From positions 11,020 to 75,019 of the forward strand of contig LSIB01000072.1 of assembly GCA_001556025.1 (NCBI GenBank): a stretch of DNA of 64,000 bases, in the 5' to 3' direction. The notes under the pieces were generated by a model that was not told where the DNA came from, ran no database searches, and saw only the letters and a list, made by a program, of their open reading frames with translations. Shown here in pieces: positions 36,250 to 44,768 of this stretch. Numbering within the stretch: the stretch's first letter is position 1; each line of letters starts with the position of its first letter. This DNA is from Rhizobiales bacterium CCH3-A5. Lineage in GTDB: Bacteria > Pseudomonadota > Alphaproteobacteria > Rhizobiales > Beijerinckiaceae. The position numbers and the translations under genes are program-made.

Positions 36250-38319
36250 ATGGTCCTCTCCGCCGCCGCCAGGCTTCTGGCCTGCATCGCCCTGCTCATG
36301 CTGCTCGCCGGCGGCGCGGCGATGGCGGGCGACGATGGCGACCACCGCAGCCAGCAGGGCCGGCCCGACCCGGTCGATGTCGAGACGACGGCCGCGTTTC
36401 CAAGCGATGGCCTGCGCCATGCGCCTGCAGCCGATCCGGAAGCGGTCAAATCCGCCATCGCCGCCTACCGCCGGGGGGCGCTCGGCGAGGGCGACGCGAT
36501 TGCGGCCTCAATCGAGGACCGCGCCATCCGGGCCCTGCTGGAATGGGTGGCGATCCGCAGCGGCGCGACGACGATCCCGTTCAATCGCCTGAACGCCTTT
36601 CTGCAGGCCTATCCGAACTATCCGGCGACGACGCTGTTTCGCCGTCGCGCCGAGGAGGCGCTGATCGCGGAGAAGCGGAACGCCGCCACGATCCGGATCT
36701 TCTTCCATGGTCAGCGGCCTGTCAGCCCGGCCGGCCGCGTCGCGTTGGCGCGGGCGCTGAAAGCCGATGGCGAGACCGTCGAAGCCAATGACCTTGTCCG
36801 TCAGCTCTGGCGGCAGGATCATTTCGGCGAGGCTCTGGAAAAGCTCGTGCTGGCCGAGTTCGGCGACGCGCTGACGAACGCCGACCACAGGCTGCGGGCG
36901 GAGCGCTACATCTTCAGGGGCAATGCCGGGCCGGCTTTGCGCAACGCGGCACGCGTCTCCGCAGACTACGTCAAGCTCGCCCAGGCGCGGCTCGCCAGCG
37001 GCAAGGCGAAGAGGCCGGTCGCACCCGCTGTCATCGCCTCCGTTCCAGCTTCGATGAAGGGCGACACCTCATATGCCTTCCTGCTGGCGCAGCAGGCGCG
37101 GCGACAGGACAAGCCGGCTGAAGCCGCCAAGGCGATCGCGAACGTCCCGCGCGATCCGGCGCTGCTCGGAGACGGCGACGAATGGTGGATCGAGCGCCGG
37201 CTGATCACGCGGAAACTGCTCGACAGCGGCGAGGCGGCACTGGCCTATCAGGTCGCGGCCGGCCATGGCGCGGAAGGCTCCGTCGCGAAGATCGACGCCG
37301 AATGGCATGCTGGCTTCATCGCACTGCGGTTCCGACAGGATGCGGCGGCGGCGCTGACGCATTTCAGCGAGGCGGCCCGCCATGCCGAGACGCCGGTCTC
37401 GGTCTCGCGCGCCGCCTATTGGCAGGGCCGCGCTTTCGACGCGCTCGGACGCGCCGACGACGCCAACGAAGCTTATGAGCGCGCCGCCGAGCACCCGATC
37501 GCCTATTACGGGCAGCTCGCCCGCGCGCGTCTCGGCCTCCCCGATCTGCCGCTGCGGCGCGCGGCTTCGGCTTCGCTGGAGGCGCTGCCGGGCCATCAGG
37601 GCGTGCGCATGCTTTACAGCATCGGCGCGCGCGATCTTGCCGCCCAGCTTCTCGGCGACCTCGCCCAGCGCCTGCACACCACACCGGCGCTCGAGGCGGT
37701 CGCGGCCATCGCTGCGAAGGAAAGCGACGCGCGCGGCCAGCTGTCTCTCGGCAAGCAGGCACTGCATCGCGGTTTTCCGCTCGACACGGCCGCTTTCCCG
37801 ACCAATGGCGTTCCGGATTTCCCGGTGCTGGGCGACCCGATGGAGCGGGCCGTCGTCCATGCCATCGCCCGGCAGGAGAGCGCCTTTGACCCGACCGCGA
37901 TCTCGCATGCGGGCGCGCGCGGGCTGATGCAGATGATGCCGGCGACCGCGCGCGAGACGGCCAGGCGCGCGAGCCTGCCCTTCGACTGGCCCAGACTGGG
38001 GCAGGACGCCCATTACTCGGCGCGGATGGGCGCGGCCCATCTCAACGATCTGCTGAAGGACTGGCGCGGCTCCTATATCCTGACCTTCGCCGCCTACAAT
38101 GCCGGCTCCGGCAATGTGAAGAAATGGATCGAGGCCTATGGCGATCCGCGCAAGCCGGAGGTCGACGCCATCGACTGGGTCGAGCGCATCCCGTTCTACG
38201 AGACGCGCAACTATGTGCAGCGGGTGATGGAGAATGTGCAGGTCTACCGCCAGCGCCTCAACCAGCGAACCGCCTTCCTGATCGACCACGACTTGAAGCG
38301 CGGCGGGAAGCGGGAGTAA
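36250..38319 (+). CDS. slt: Soluble lytic murein transglycosylase
   Basis: Periplasmic enzyme cleaving peptidoglycan with formation of 1,6-anhydroMurNAc. From ATG 36250 the protein has 689 residues: signal peptide (hydrophobic core about 8-26, AMAG site), a long superhelical TPR-like region (about 60-510), and a C-terminal SLT domain (about 525-665). The catalytic Glu543 is in AIARQESAFDP, followed by SHAGARGLMQMMPATA and FAAYNAGSGNVKKWI. The family name follows E. coli Slt70. The GTG at 36238 is an alternative start. It is divergent from dapA, and the downstream hydrolase gene follows by 38 bases. Confidence 0.93.
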   Translation: MVLSAAARLLACIALLMLLAGGAAMAGDDGDHRSQQGRPDPVDVETTAAFPSDGLRHAPAADPEAVKSAIAAYRRGALGEGDAIAASIEDRAIRALLEWVAIRSGATTIPFNRLNAFLQAYPNYPATTLFRRRAEEALIAEKRNAATIRIFFHGQRPVSPAGRVALARALKADGETVEANDLVRQLWRQDHFGEALEKLVLAEFGDALTNADHRLRAERYIFRGNAGPALRNAARVSADYVKLAQARLASGKAKRPVAPAVIASVPASMKGDTSYAFLLAQQARRQDKPAEAAKAIANVPRDPALLGDGDEWWIERRLITRKLLDSGEAALAYQVAAGHGAEGSVAKIDAEWHAGFIALRFRQDAAAALTHFSEAARHAETPVSVSRAAYWQGRAFDALGRADDANEAYERAAEHPIAYYGQLARARLGLPDLPLRRAASASLEALPGHQGVRMLYSIGARDLAAQLLGDLAQRLHTTPALEAVAAIAAKESDARGQLSLGKQALHRGFPLDTAAFPTNGVPDFPVLGDPMERAVVHAIARQESAFDPTAISHAGARGLMQMMPATARETARRASLPFDWPRLGQDAHYSARMGAAHLNDLLKDWRGSYILTFAAYNAGSGNVKKWIEAYGDPRKPEVDAIDWVERIPFYETRNYVQRVMENVQVYRQRLNQRTAFLIDHDLKRGGKRE

Positions 38320-38357
38320 ATCGCGACGAGATCGCGATCAGGATAAGGGCCGAGGGT

Positions 38358-39260
38358 TTGTTCACCACAGCTTTCGACACCGGCTTTACTTCGCTTTTCG
38401 TCACCGCACGCGACGGATTGAAACTGCATGCGCGCGATTACGGCCCCCTCGCCTCGCACGCGATCCCGGTCGTCTGCCTGCCGGGTTTCGCACGCACGGC
38501 CGCCGATTCGCACGAACTGGCGCTGGCGCTTTCGACCGACGAGGCAAAACCGCGCCGCGTGCTGGCGCTGGATTATCGCGGGCGCGGCCGCTCGGGCTTC
38601 GACAAGGACTGGCGCAACTACGACATCCGCGTCGAACTCGACGACCTGATGCAGGTGCTGACGGCGGCCGGCATCGAGGAGGCGATCTTCGTCGGCACCT
38701 CGCGCGGCGGCTTGCTGACCATGGCGTTGGCTGCGGCGCGGCCCGCCATGATCAAGGGCGCGGTGCTCAACGATATCGGCCCGGTGATCGACGCACGCGG
38801 CCTGCTGCGCATCCGCGGCTATGTTGGCAAGCTCCCGTCGCCACGCAGCTTCACCGAAGGCGCCGAAATCCTGAAGCGGCTCTCCGACCAGCAGTTCCCG
38901 CTCTTCGGCGAAGCCGAATGGGAGATGATGGCGCGCCGGACCTGGACTGAGCGCGACGGCAAGCTCGCACCCGACTACGATCCGAACCTGATGAAGGTTC
39001 TGGAAGAGCTCGATCTCGAAGCGCCGCTGCCAGTGCTCTGGGCCTATTTCGCGGGGCTGAACGCGGTGCCGGTGCTGGCAATCCGTGGCGCGAACTCCGA
39101 CCTGCTGGCCGAGAAAACCCTGGTCGAGATGGGCCAGCTCCACCCGGCCTGCGAAACCTTCGTCGCACCGGGCCAGGGCCATGCGCCGCTGCTGGGGCCA
39201 AAGGACATGGTCCGGCGGATCGGCAAGCTGATCGCAAGGGCCGAGAAAAAGGCCGCCTGA
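38358..39260 (+). CDS. Alpha/beta-hydrolase family protein
   Basis: A soluble alpha/beta-hydrolase of about 300 residues, starting by inference at TTG 38358 (no ATG or GTG is available in frame near the family N-terminus). The core pattern: VVCLPGFARTAADSHELAL (oxyanion-loop region), VLALDYRGRGRSGFDKDW, nucleophile Ser in FVGTSRGGLLTM, an Asp in the ANSDLLAEKTL region and a His in APGQGHAPLLG. The Arg after the nucleophile (GTSRGG) is like esterases or C-C hydrolases of this group. Substrate unknown. It lies 38 bases after slt on the same strand and converges on the HhH membrane-protein gene. Confidence 0.8.
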   Translation: MFTTAFDTGFTSLFVTARDGLKLHARDYGPLASHAIPVVCLPGFARTAADSHELALALSTDEAKPRRVLALDYRGRGRSGFDKDWRNYDIRVELDDLMQVLTAAGIEEAIFVGTSRGGLLTMALAAARPAMIKGAVLNDIGPVIDARGLLRIRGYVGKLPSPRSFTEGAEILKRLSDQQFPLFGEAEWEMMARRTWTERDGKLAPDYDPNLMKVLEELDLEAPLPVLWAYFAGLNAVPVLAIRGANSDLLAEKTLVEMGQLHPACETFVAPGQGHAPLLGPKDMVRRIGKLIARAEKKAA

Positions 39261-39263
39261 CCG

Positions 39264-40433
39264 TCAGCCCTGCGGCTTTCGCCCGGCCTTGACGCTGCGC
39301 GAATGCGCGGTGTCGCCACCATGCCTGAGGATGTCGGCGTCCTCGCGCCAGCTCTGCGAGGTCGCGGCCGGCACATCGGCGAAGGCGCACAGATAGCGGA
39401 TCTCGGTGTCCTTCAGCACGGCGATCTGGTCGAAATGCCAGATGCCGAGGCGGTTGAGATCAGCCGCGACCGCCGGCCCGACACCTTTTAGCAAAGCGAG
39501 ATCGTCGGGCTTTCCGTCTCGCGCCTCGCCGAGCAGATTGGCCGGCCTGTCGCCGTCGAACTCGCCATCCTTGAGCGCTGCGACATTGCCCTGCCCGTGC
39601 ATGCCGTCGTCGCGCGATGACGCCACCTCTCCGGCCTTGGCCCTGCGGGCGAACTCCGTCTCGACGCCGGCTGCCAGCGCCTTGGCCTGCCCGACCCAGT
39701 CCTCACGCTCGATGCGGCCGGGAAAGGCGAGATAACCGCCGACCCATTCGACGTTCTCAGGCGTCCAGGCCGCGATCTGGTCGAAATGCCAGATGCCGAG
39801 CCCGTGCAGGCGGCCCTCGTTCTGGCGGCCGATGCCCTTGATCAGCTTGAGATCGTCGGGCGTCTGGGCGCGGGCCGCGACGAGGCCGGCCGGGCGCTGA
39901 CCGGGAATTGCGTCCTCGTCCTCGACCTTGAGCATGCTTTTGACGGTCTCTCCGGCCGACTTGACCTCATCGACGACCGCCTTGCCCTCGTCGAAGGTTT
40001 CCTTCGCCTGCTTGACCTGCGTCGAGGCCTCCCGCGTCGTGGCCGTGATGGCGGCAGCGCGCTCGGCCGCATCCGGGCCGCTTCCGGCCAGCGCGGCGGC
40101 AGCGCCCTCCAGCGTCGGCATGCCGTCGAGGCCGATCGCGGCCTGCGCCAGCGCCTTGGGCTGCATCGCGGCGCGCACGGTGCCGGCCAGAGCACAGCCG
40201 GCGAAATACACCGCGAGGAACAGCAGCGCCGTCTCCAGCCACAGCGCCGGGAGGCCGTTGAGCGCCTGCATCCAGCTCACCGCGCCGGCCATCAGCCAGG
40301 CGCCGGCGGCCAGGACGAGCTTGCTCGACCAGAGTTCGAGCTTTTCACCGTTCTGGCTGACCCAGCCCATCACGAAGCCAAGCGCGAAGGCCGCGAGCAG
40401 AAACCAGGCGAATTGCGAGGCGAGATAAAGCAT
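39264..40433 (-). CDS. Membrane protein with two helix-hairpin-helix-like repeats
   Basis: 389 residues. Three membrane segments at the N-terminus (about 3-25, 38-55, 62-84), then a helical, Ala-rich and partly coiled-coil region (100-170), then two copies of a small HhH-like domain: 193-250 (DDLKLIKGIGRQNEGRLHGL then GIWHFDQIAAW) and 310-365 (DDLALLKGVGPAVAADLNRL then GIWHFDQIAVL). The KGIG/KGVG loop is the classical DNA- or protein-binding hairpin of the 'predicted 5' DNA nuclease, FEN1-like H3TH' family. It is odd for such a domain to be membrane-anchored. It follows the OmpA-repeat gene by 12 bases, so they are one operon. It may tether DNA or a protein partner to the inner membrane; function unknown. 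Confidence 0.8.
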   Translation of the reverse strand: MLYLASQFAWFLLAAFALGFVMGWVSQNGEKLELWSSKLVLAAGAWLMAGAVSWMQALNGLPALWLETALLFLAVYFAGCALAGTVRAAMQPKALAQAAIGLDGMPTLEGAAAALAGSGPDAAERAAAITATTREASTQVKQAKETFDEGKAVVDEVKSAGETVKSMLKVEDEDAIPGQRPAGLVAARAQTPDDLKLIKGIGRQNEGRLHGLGIWHFDQIAAWTPENVEWVGGYLAFPGRIEREDWVGQAKALAAGVETEFARRAKAGEVASSRDDGMHGQGNVAALKDGEFDGDRPANLLGEARDGKPDDLALLKGVGPAVAADLNRLGIWHFDQIAVLKDTEIRYLCAFADVPAATSQSWREDADILRHGGDTAHSRSVKAGRKPQG

Positions 40434-40445
40434 GGTCCCCAGCCC

Positions 40446-42836
40446 CTATTTCGCGACGGTGAACTGGACGCGGCGGTTGAGCATCCGGGCGTCGGGCTCG
40501 TCATGGGGCTTTAGCGGCCTTTGGCTGCCGAACCCCCGCACCGCGAGTTGCCCCGGATCGAGCCCCCGGCGGACGAGTTCGTCACGCACGCGCAGCGCCC
40601 GGCGCGTCGACAGATCGAGATTGTCGAAGCCCGAGCGCTCGCCATCCTGATTGGCATGGCCTTCGATGGTGATCCGCGAGGCCGGGCACTGCTTCAGGAT
40701 CGCGAAGGCCTCGCCGATGACCCGCTCGGTCGTCGCATCGAGATTGACCACCGTCGTGCCCTGCGCGAACAGCACCGTGTTGCGCTTGGTCAGGGCGTCG
40801 AGATCGTTCTGGCAGGTGTTGGGCGGGTCGATCATGCAGCCTGTCTGACGCAGGCTGATGAGCGCATCGACCGCGAGGCCGCCCGGCAAAGTGCTCGTAG
40901 CCGCGGTCTCGACCTCGCTCTTGATCAGGTCCCGGCAGGTCAGCCCGCGCAGGGTGACGCCGGTTTCGCTGATGCTGGCCGAGCCGAGATCGAGCCGCAG
41001 CAGATTGGCCAAAACCATGCGCGCGGCTTCGACGAAACCGGCCGGCGCGCCGGGGGCGATCCGCGTCTCGTCGGAAACCTTGCCGCGCAGGGGCGAGGCC
41101 GCGACCAGCGCGAGCAGGCCTGCGCGCGCGCTTTCGTCCGGCAGGTAGCCCGACAGGCCGACGCCGGATCTGTCCGCCGTGACGGAGAGCCCATAAGGCC
41201 TGATCGCGACTGCCGCGCCGCTCGCGCGGCTGGTCAGGCCGGCGGGCAGGCCGCCCTGGAGCAGGGACTGCAGCGCCGCCCAGTCATCGAGGGTTCCGGC
41301 CGCGCCTGACAGGGCCAGTTCGCCGCCTTCCAGCGAAACCGAGCCGGTTCCGAGGCGACGAAGAACGTCCAGCGCGAACCGGGTGGCCGCACCATAGTCC
41401 GGCGTATCCTTCAGGCGCGGCTCGATCGTGAGGCGGTCGTCGAGGGTCGTGGACGGGAAGAGCGTGCGCGCGACGGCGAGCAGCGCGTCCCGCGCCGCTC
41501 CGTCGCGGGCAAAGCCGGAAATGAGCAGTCTGCCTTCGCCAAGGGCGGCGCTCCAGCGCAGCGCGATGTCGGCCGGTGGCGGCTGCGGCGGAAAAACCGG
41601 CGGCGCGATCTCGGGCAGCGCCGGCACGACCACAGCCACGGCCGGCGGCGGCTCCACAGGCGCAACGGGGGGCGGCGGCGGATCGGCGGGCGCGGCGGCC
41701 GATTGCGGCGGGACGGCCGCGGGCGGGGCCGGATCGGCGGCCGGCGGAAAAAACAGCGGCGGAATCTCGGGGAGAACCGGCATCGGCGGCAGAGGCGGCG
41801 GCGCATCCGGGCAGGCGATCGAAGCCTGCGCGACGGAATCGGGGCCGTCGGTCTGCGCGATCAGCAGCCTGAGCGCCTGGCAGGCATCGTAATCCTCCGG
41901 GCCCTGCCCGGATAGACGGTAGGCATCGCCGTCAAGTTCGGCCTTGCCGCTGCGCAGGCGGGCAAGATCGCCGATCGCGCGGGTCATCCGCAGCAGGAAA
42001 GCGGCCGGCTCGCCGAGCGCGGGCTTCGTGTCATTGGCGATCCGCGGCGCATCGGGGAAGTTGCGGCGCAGCAGCGCCAGCATCTGCTCGCGGACATCGT
42101 CGGACGGATAAAACCCCTCGACCGTCAGCGAACCGTCGGCGCTACGCGCGACGCTCCAGCGATAGGGCTGGACGACAGGCGGCGTCAGGGTGCAATCGAC
42201 CGCGCGGAACCCGCCGGCGCCGCCCTGGCCCATCGCCTGCCGCAGTCTGAGAAAGGCATCCGGCGTCGCGGCGCTGCCCTCGACGCAAAAACGCTCGTCG
42301 TCGAGCGCAAGCTTGCCAGAAGCGATATCGGGCAGGTTGCGCAGCAGCGACGCCGTCATCTCCGCAAAGCCCGCGGGCGCGCCGAACGCCAGCGTCTGGC
42401 GGTCCTCGACCCGCAGATTCGGCACGGCGGCGCGGGCCGCCGCGAGATTGGCCATCGCGGTCGCCTCGTCGGGCACAAAGCCGCCCAGGGTGACGACGTC
42501 GCCGGCGCGGCTGGCCGACCACCCATAAGGCTTTTGAGCCACCACCTGGGTCAGTTCGCCCGACGCGCGGCGAACGCCGAACTCGGCGCGCAGGCCGGCC
42601 AAAGCGCGGCCGGCGCCATCGGTCGAGAGAACCTCGCCGCTGATCGCGACATCGCGGCCGGAAACGCGGGCGGAGACAGGCTTCGCGCCGGGCGCTCCGG
42701 GCGCCAGCGCACTCACCGCCGCAGTCGCACGGCGGGCGACATCGCTCTGGATGGACTCATCGAGAGTGAGATTGGCGATGCCCCAGAGCAAGGCCAGTGG
42801 AGCCAGACCCCATAACCACCGTGCCGGCTGCGCCAT
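40446..42836 (-). CDS. OmpA-family protein with four ~121-residue repeats
   Basis: 796 residues. A hydrophobic N-terminal segment (about 5-24) is a membrane anchor or signal. A first BON-like strand unit (about 50-100) is followed by four similar units starting at 103, 224, 426 and 547 (PYGWS, PYRWS, LRWSA, PYGLS), each about 121 residues, with matching GGFVPDE / GFYPSDD / GFARDGA / GYLPDES and GAPAGF-type motifs. A Pro-rich linker of about 80 residues (345-425) separates pairs one and two. The C-terminus (about 675-796) is an OmpA peptidoglycan-binding domain: ITIEGHANQDG, LSTRRALRVRDELVRRGLD, LNRRVQFTV. It is probably a cell-envelope spanning protein binding the wall, similar in plan to Mycobacterium ArfA. 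Cotranscribed with the HhH membrane gene. Confidence 0.85.
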   Translation of the reverse strand: MAQPARWLWGLAPLALLWGIANLTLDESIQSDVARRATAAVSALAPGAPGAKPVSARVSGRDVAISGEVLSTDGAGRALAGLRAEFGVRRASGELTQVVAQKPYGWSASRAGDVVTLGGFVPDEATAMANLAAARAAVPNLRVEDRQTLAFGAPAGFAEMTASLLRNLPDIASGKLALDDERFCVEGSAATPDAFLRLRQAMGQGGAGGFRAVDCTLTPPVVQPYRWSVARSADGSLTVEGFYPSDDVREQMLALLRRNFPDAPRIANDTKPALGEPAAFLLRMTRAIGDLARLRSGKAELDGDAYRLSGQGPEDYDACQALRLLIAQTDGPDSVAQASIACPDAPPPLPPMPVLPEIPPLFFPPAADPAPPAAVPPQSAAAPADPPPPPVAPVEPPPAVAVVVPALPEIAPPVFPPQPPPADIALRWSAALGEGRLLISGFARDGAARDALLAVARTLFPSTTLDDRLTIEPRLKDTPDYGAATRFALDVLRRLGTGSVSLEGGELALSGAAGTLDDWAALQSLLQGGLPAGLTSRASGAAVAIRPYGLSVTADRSGVGLSGYLPDESARAGLLALVAASPLRGKVSDETRIAPGAPAGFVEAARMVLANLLRLDLGSASISETGVTLRGLTCRDLIKSEVETAATSTLPGGLAVDALISLRQTGCMIDPPNTCQNDLDALTKRNTVLFAQGTTVVNLDATTERVIGEAFAILKQCPASRITIEGHANQDGERSGFDNLDLSTRRALRVRDELVRRGLDPGQLAVRGFGSQRPLKPHDEPDARMLNRRVQFTVAK

Positions 42837-42956
42837 TCCCGTCCCCGCCCGAGCCCCGCCGCGACGCGTCCACCGTCGCAGCCTACCGTGCGGTCAACTC
42901 AGTCCGGAAGCGGCGGCGCTGTCAAGCGTGGCTCAAGCTAAGCATCGGCCCCCAAA

Positions 42957-42986
42957 CGATAAAAGCCCCGGGTTTCCCCGGGGCTT
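42957..42986 (-). terminator. Intrinsic terminator of the porin gene
   Basis: 10-bp perfect stem (42963-42972 with 42977-42986) and a 4-base loop, 36 bases after the porin stop. On the minus strand it is followed by a TTTT run ending in ATCG. It separates the porin from the OmpA-repeat gene. Confidence 0.9.
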
Positions 42987-43022
42987 CCATGTCTTGCAGA
43001 CGAGACTTCGATCGGAAACCGA

Positions 43023-44372
43023 TCAGAAGTCGCGCTGGATGCGGAGACGGCCAGCGAAGGCGTCGTCGCTCTTGATGCCGATGCCGGCGAGACGGGCGCC
43101 GGTGTTCGACACCACGCCGACGCGCGAGCGCAGGTCGACATGCGAGTAGATGACCTCGACACCGATATCGAGACCCGAAACCGGGGTCCAGATCAGGTTA
43201 CCAGCGACGATCGTCTCGCGGGGATCCAGCGGACGAACGATGGCGCCGGCGCCGTAGGTGGCGAGCGGAGCGATCGAGCCGAGCTCGAGCTGCGAGTACG
43301 AACCGTAGATCTCCGAACGCAGCTGCGGGGTCCAGAAGTGACGGAACGCAGCGACGATCGACCAGCCGGTCGTGTTCTTGATGTTGCCGGCCGGGGTGAT
43401 GCCGATATCCGGAACCGCGATCGTGCCGAGACGGGCGATGCCCGAGGTGCCGTAGCCGAGGTAGCCGACGGCGCCGTCAGCATAGGCGGCCTGCAGCCAG
43501 AAGACGTCGCCAGCCGCAAGGAACGGCAGGTTGATCTTCACGCCGCCCTGCACGGCGAAGCCGTACTCGTCGCCGCCGACCAGACCCGGGAGGGCGCTGA
43601 TGACGGAACGCTGGGTGAGAGCACCCGACAGCTGGGCGGAGCCCCAACCCTGATCGACGCGCAGCGAGGCGACGACATCCGGGAAGTCCTGGCCGCCGAC
43701 AGCGATGGCAGCGCCGGTGACGCGGTTGGCTGCAGCGTTCTCACGAGCGCCGGTGCCGGTGACGCGATCCTCGAGCGAGATCGTGGCCGAGAAGCCCGAG
43801 CCGAACGTCGCGGTGTAGGCGAGGAGGTTCAGACGCGAGTCAGCCGTGCGCAGGGTCGAGAAGCCGTAGTCGTTGGCGTAGAAGTCGAAGAACGACTGCG
43901 CGCGACCAGCGGTGATCGGGCCGAACTGGATGAAGGCCAGGTCGAGCAGCGAAGCCGTGGCAGTGGCGGTGGTGCGAGCGGTGCCGGGGACGATGAGGCC
44001 CTGGTTGCCGCCGAAGGTGCCGCCGTAGAAGTTCGAGCTGTTGGTCAGCTCGAAGCGGAAGAACGTGCGCAGCGGGCCGTAGGCGGTCGCGGTGCGGGCG
44101 TCGATGTTGAGGCGGCCGCGAGCGCGGGTGCCGTAAGCGTCGAACTGCTCGCCGTAGCGATCACCGACGGTGTACTCGGCGCGAACACGACCGCTGACGC
44201 GCAGGCAGGTGTCGGTGCCGGGGATGAAGAAGAAGCCTGCGCCATAGGCGGAGCAGACGCGAACGTATTCGACCGGAGCGGCCTTCCTCGAGGGAAGATC
44301 GGCGGCCTGAGCCCCGGCAACCGCGGCGATACCGGCGGCAGAACCGAGGAGGAGGCTCTTAACGAGCTTCAT
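43023..44372 (-). CDS. Alphaproteobacterial porin (Omp2b-type)
   Basis: Major outer-membrane diffusion channel. From ATG 44372 the protein has 449 residues: signal peptide (KLVKSLLLGSAAGIAAVAGAQA, cleavage near 23), then ADLPSRKAAPVEYVRVCSAYG, the characteristic start of Rhizobiales porins with the conserved Cys pair (VCSAYG and DTCLRVSGR), and a 16-strand barrel pattern ending in GRLRIQRDF with the terminal Phe needed for BAM recognition. A strong GGAGGT lies seven bases before the ATG. Codon use looks more regular than its neighbours (frequent CGC, GCC, GTC), consistent with high expression. The gene has its own intrinsic terminator and a long leader upstream. Confidence 0.94.
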   Translation of the reverse strand: MKLVKSLLLGSAAGIAAVAGAQAADLPSRKAAPVEYVRVCSAYGAGFFFIPGTDTCLRVSGRVRAEYTVGDRYGEQFDAYGTRARGRLNIDARTATAYGPLRTFFRFELTNSSNFYGGTFGGNQGLIVPGTARTTATATASLLDLAFIQFGPITAGRAQSFFDFYANDYGFSTLRTADSRLNLLAYTATFGSGFSATISLEDRVTGTGARENAAANRVTGAAIAVGGQDFPDVVASLRVDQGWGSAQLSGALTQRSVISALPGLVGGDEYGFAVQGGVKINLPFLAAGDVFWLQAAYADGAVGYLGYGTSGIARLGTIAVPDIGITPAGNIKNTTGWSIVAAFRHFWTPQLRSEIYGSYSQLELGSIAPLATYGAGAIVRPLDPRETIVAGNLIWTPVSGLDIGVEVIYSHVDLRSRVGVVSNTGARLAGIGIKSDDAFAGRLRIQRDF

Positions 44373-44768
44373 TGGTAACCTCCAAAATGAGTTTCGAGAC
44401 CCTCGGGCTTTGGTCCGTTCCGTTTCGGCGGCCCCAGGAGACCAAACCGAAGAACTCGCCTCTTCCCGGCCTTTCGCCCACGTCCCTGAACCATTCAGAG
44501 GCGAAGACGAAAAACAGCGACCGGGAACGTCCCGACGCATGATCACCATACGAATGCCGGGTTGCCGATCAACCTCGATCACGCTGGCGAGAACCCCCAA
44601 GGGGTGCTTTGGAACCCGGTGTTGCAGGCGCGCCACGCTTTGACCGGCGAATTTTACCACCCCTTAACCAGGATCGCCGGATCGCGCCTGAATCCAGGGA
44701 CGGCGCGGCAGAATCGGGTGCGGCCGCGTCCACCTATCGAACGGCGAATCTGCCCGCAGAAAGCCTGA
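44373..44768. other. 396-base gene-free stretch between porin and tamB
   Basis: No plausible gene. It should hold the porin promoter and a long 5' leader. A small palindrome CGGGA-ACG-TCCCG lies at 44522-44534. An AT-richer patch near 44640-44665 reads TTAAGGGGTGGTAAAATTCG on the minus strand, and its TAAAAT is a possible -10 box; if used, the leader would be about 270 bases, long enough for post-transcriptional control. No clear -35 box was seen. Confidence 0.4.

Noticed and set aside
40446..42836. Possibility that the Pro-rich stretch in the OmpA-repeat protein marks a frameshift
   Set aside because: The frame is continuous, repeat spacing on both sides stays at about 121 residues and the OmpA domain follows in phase.
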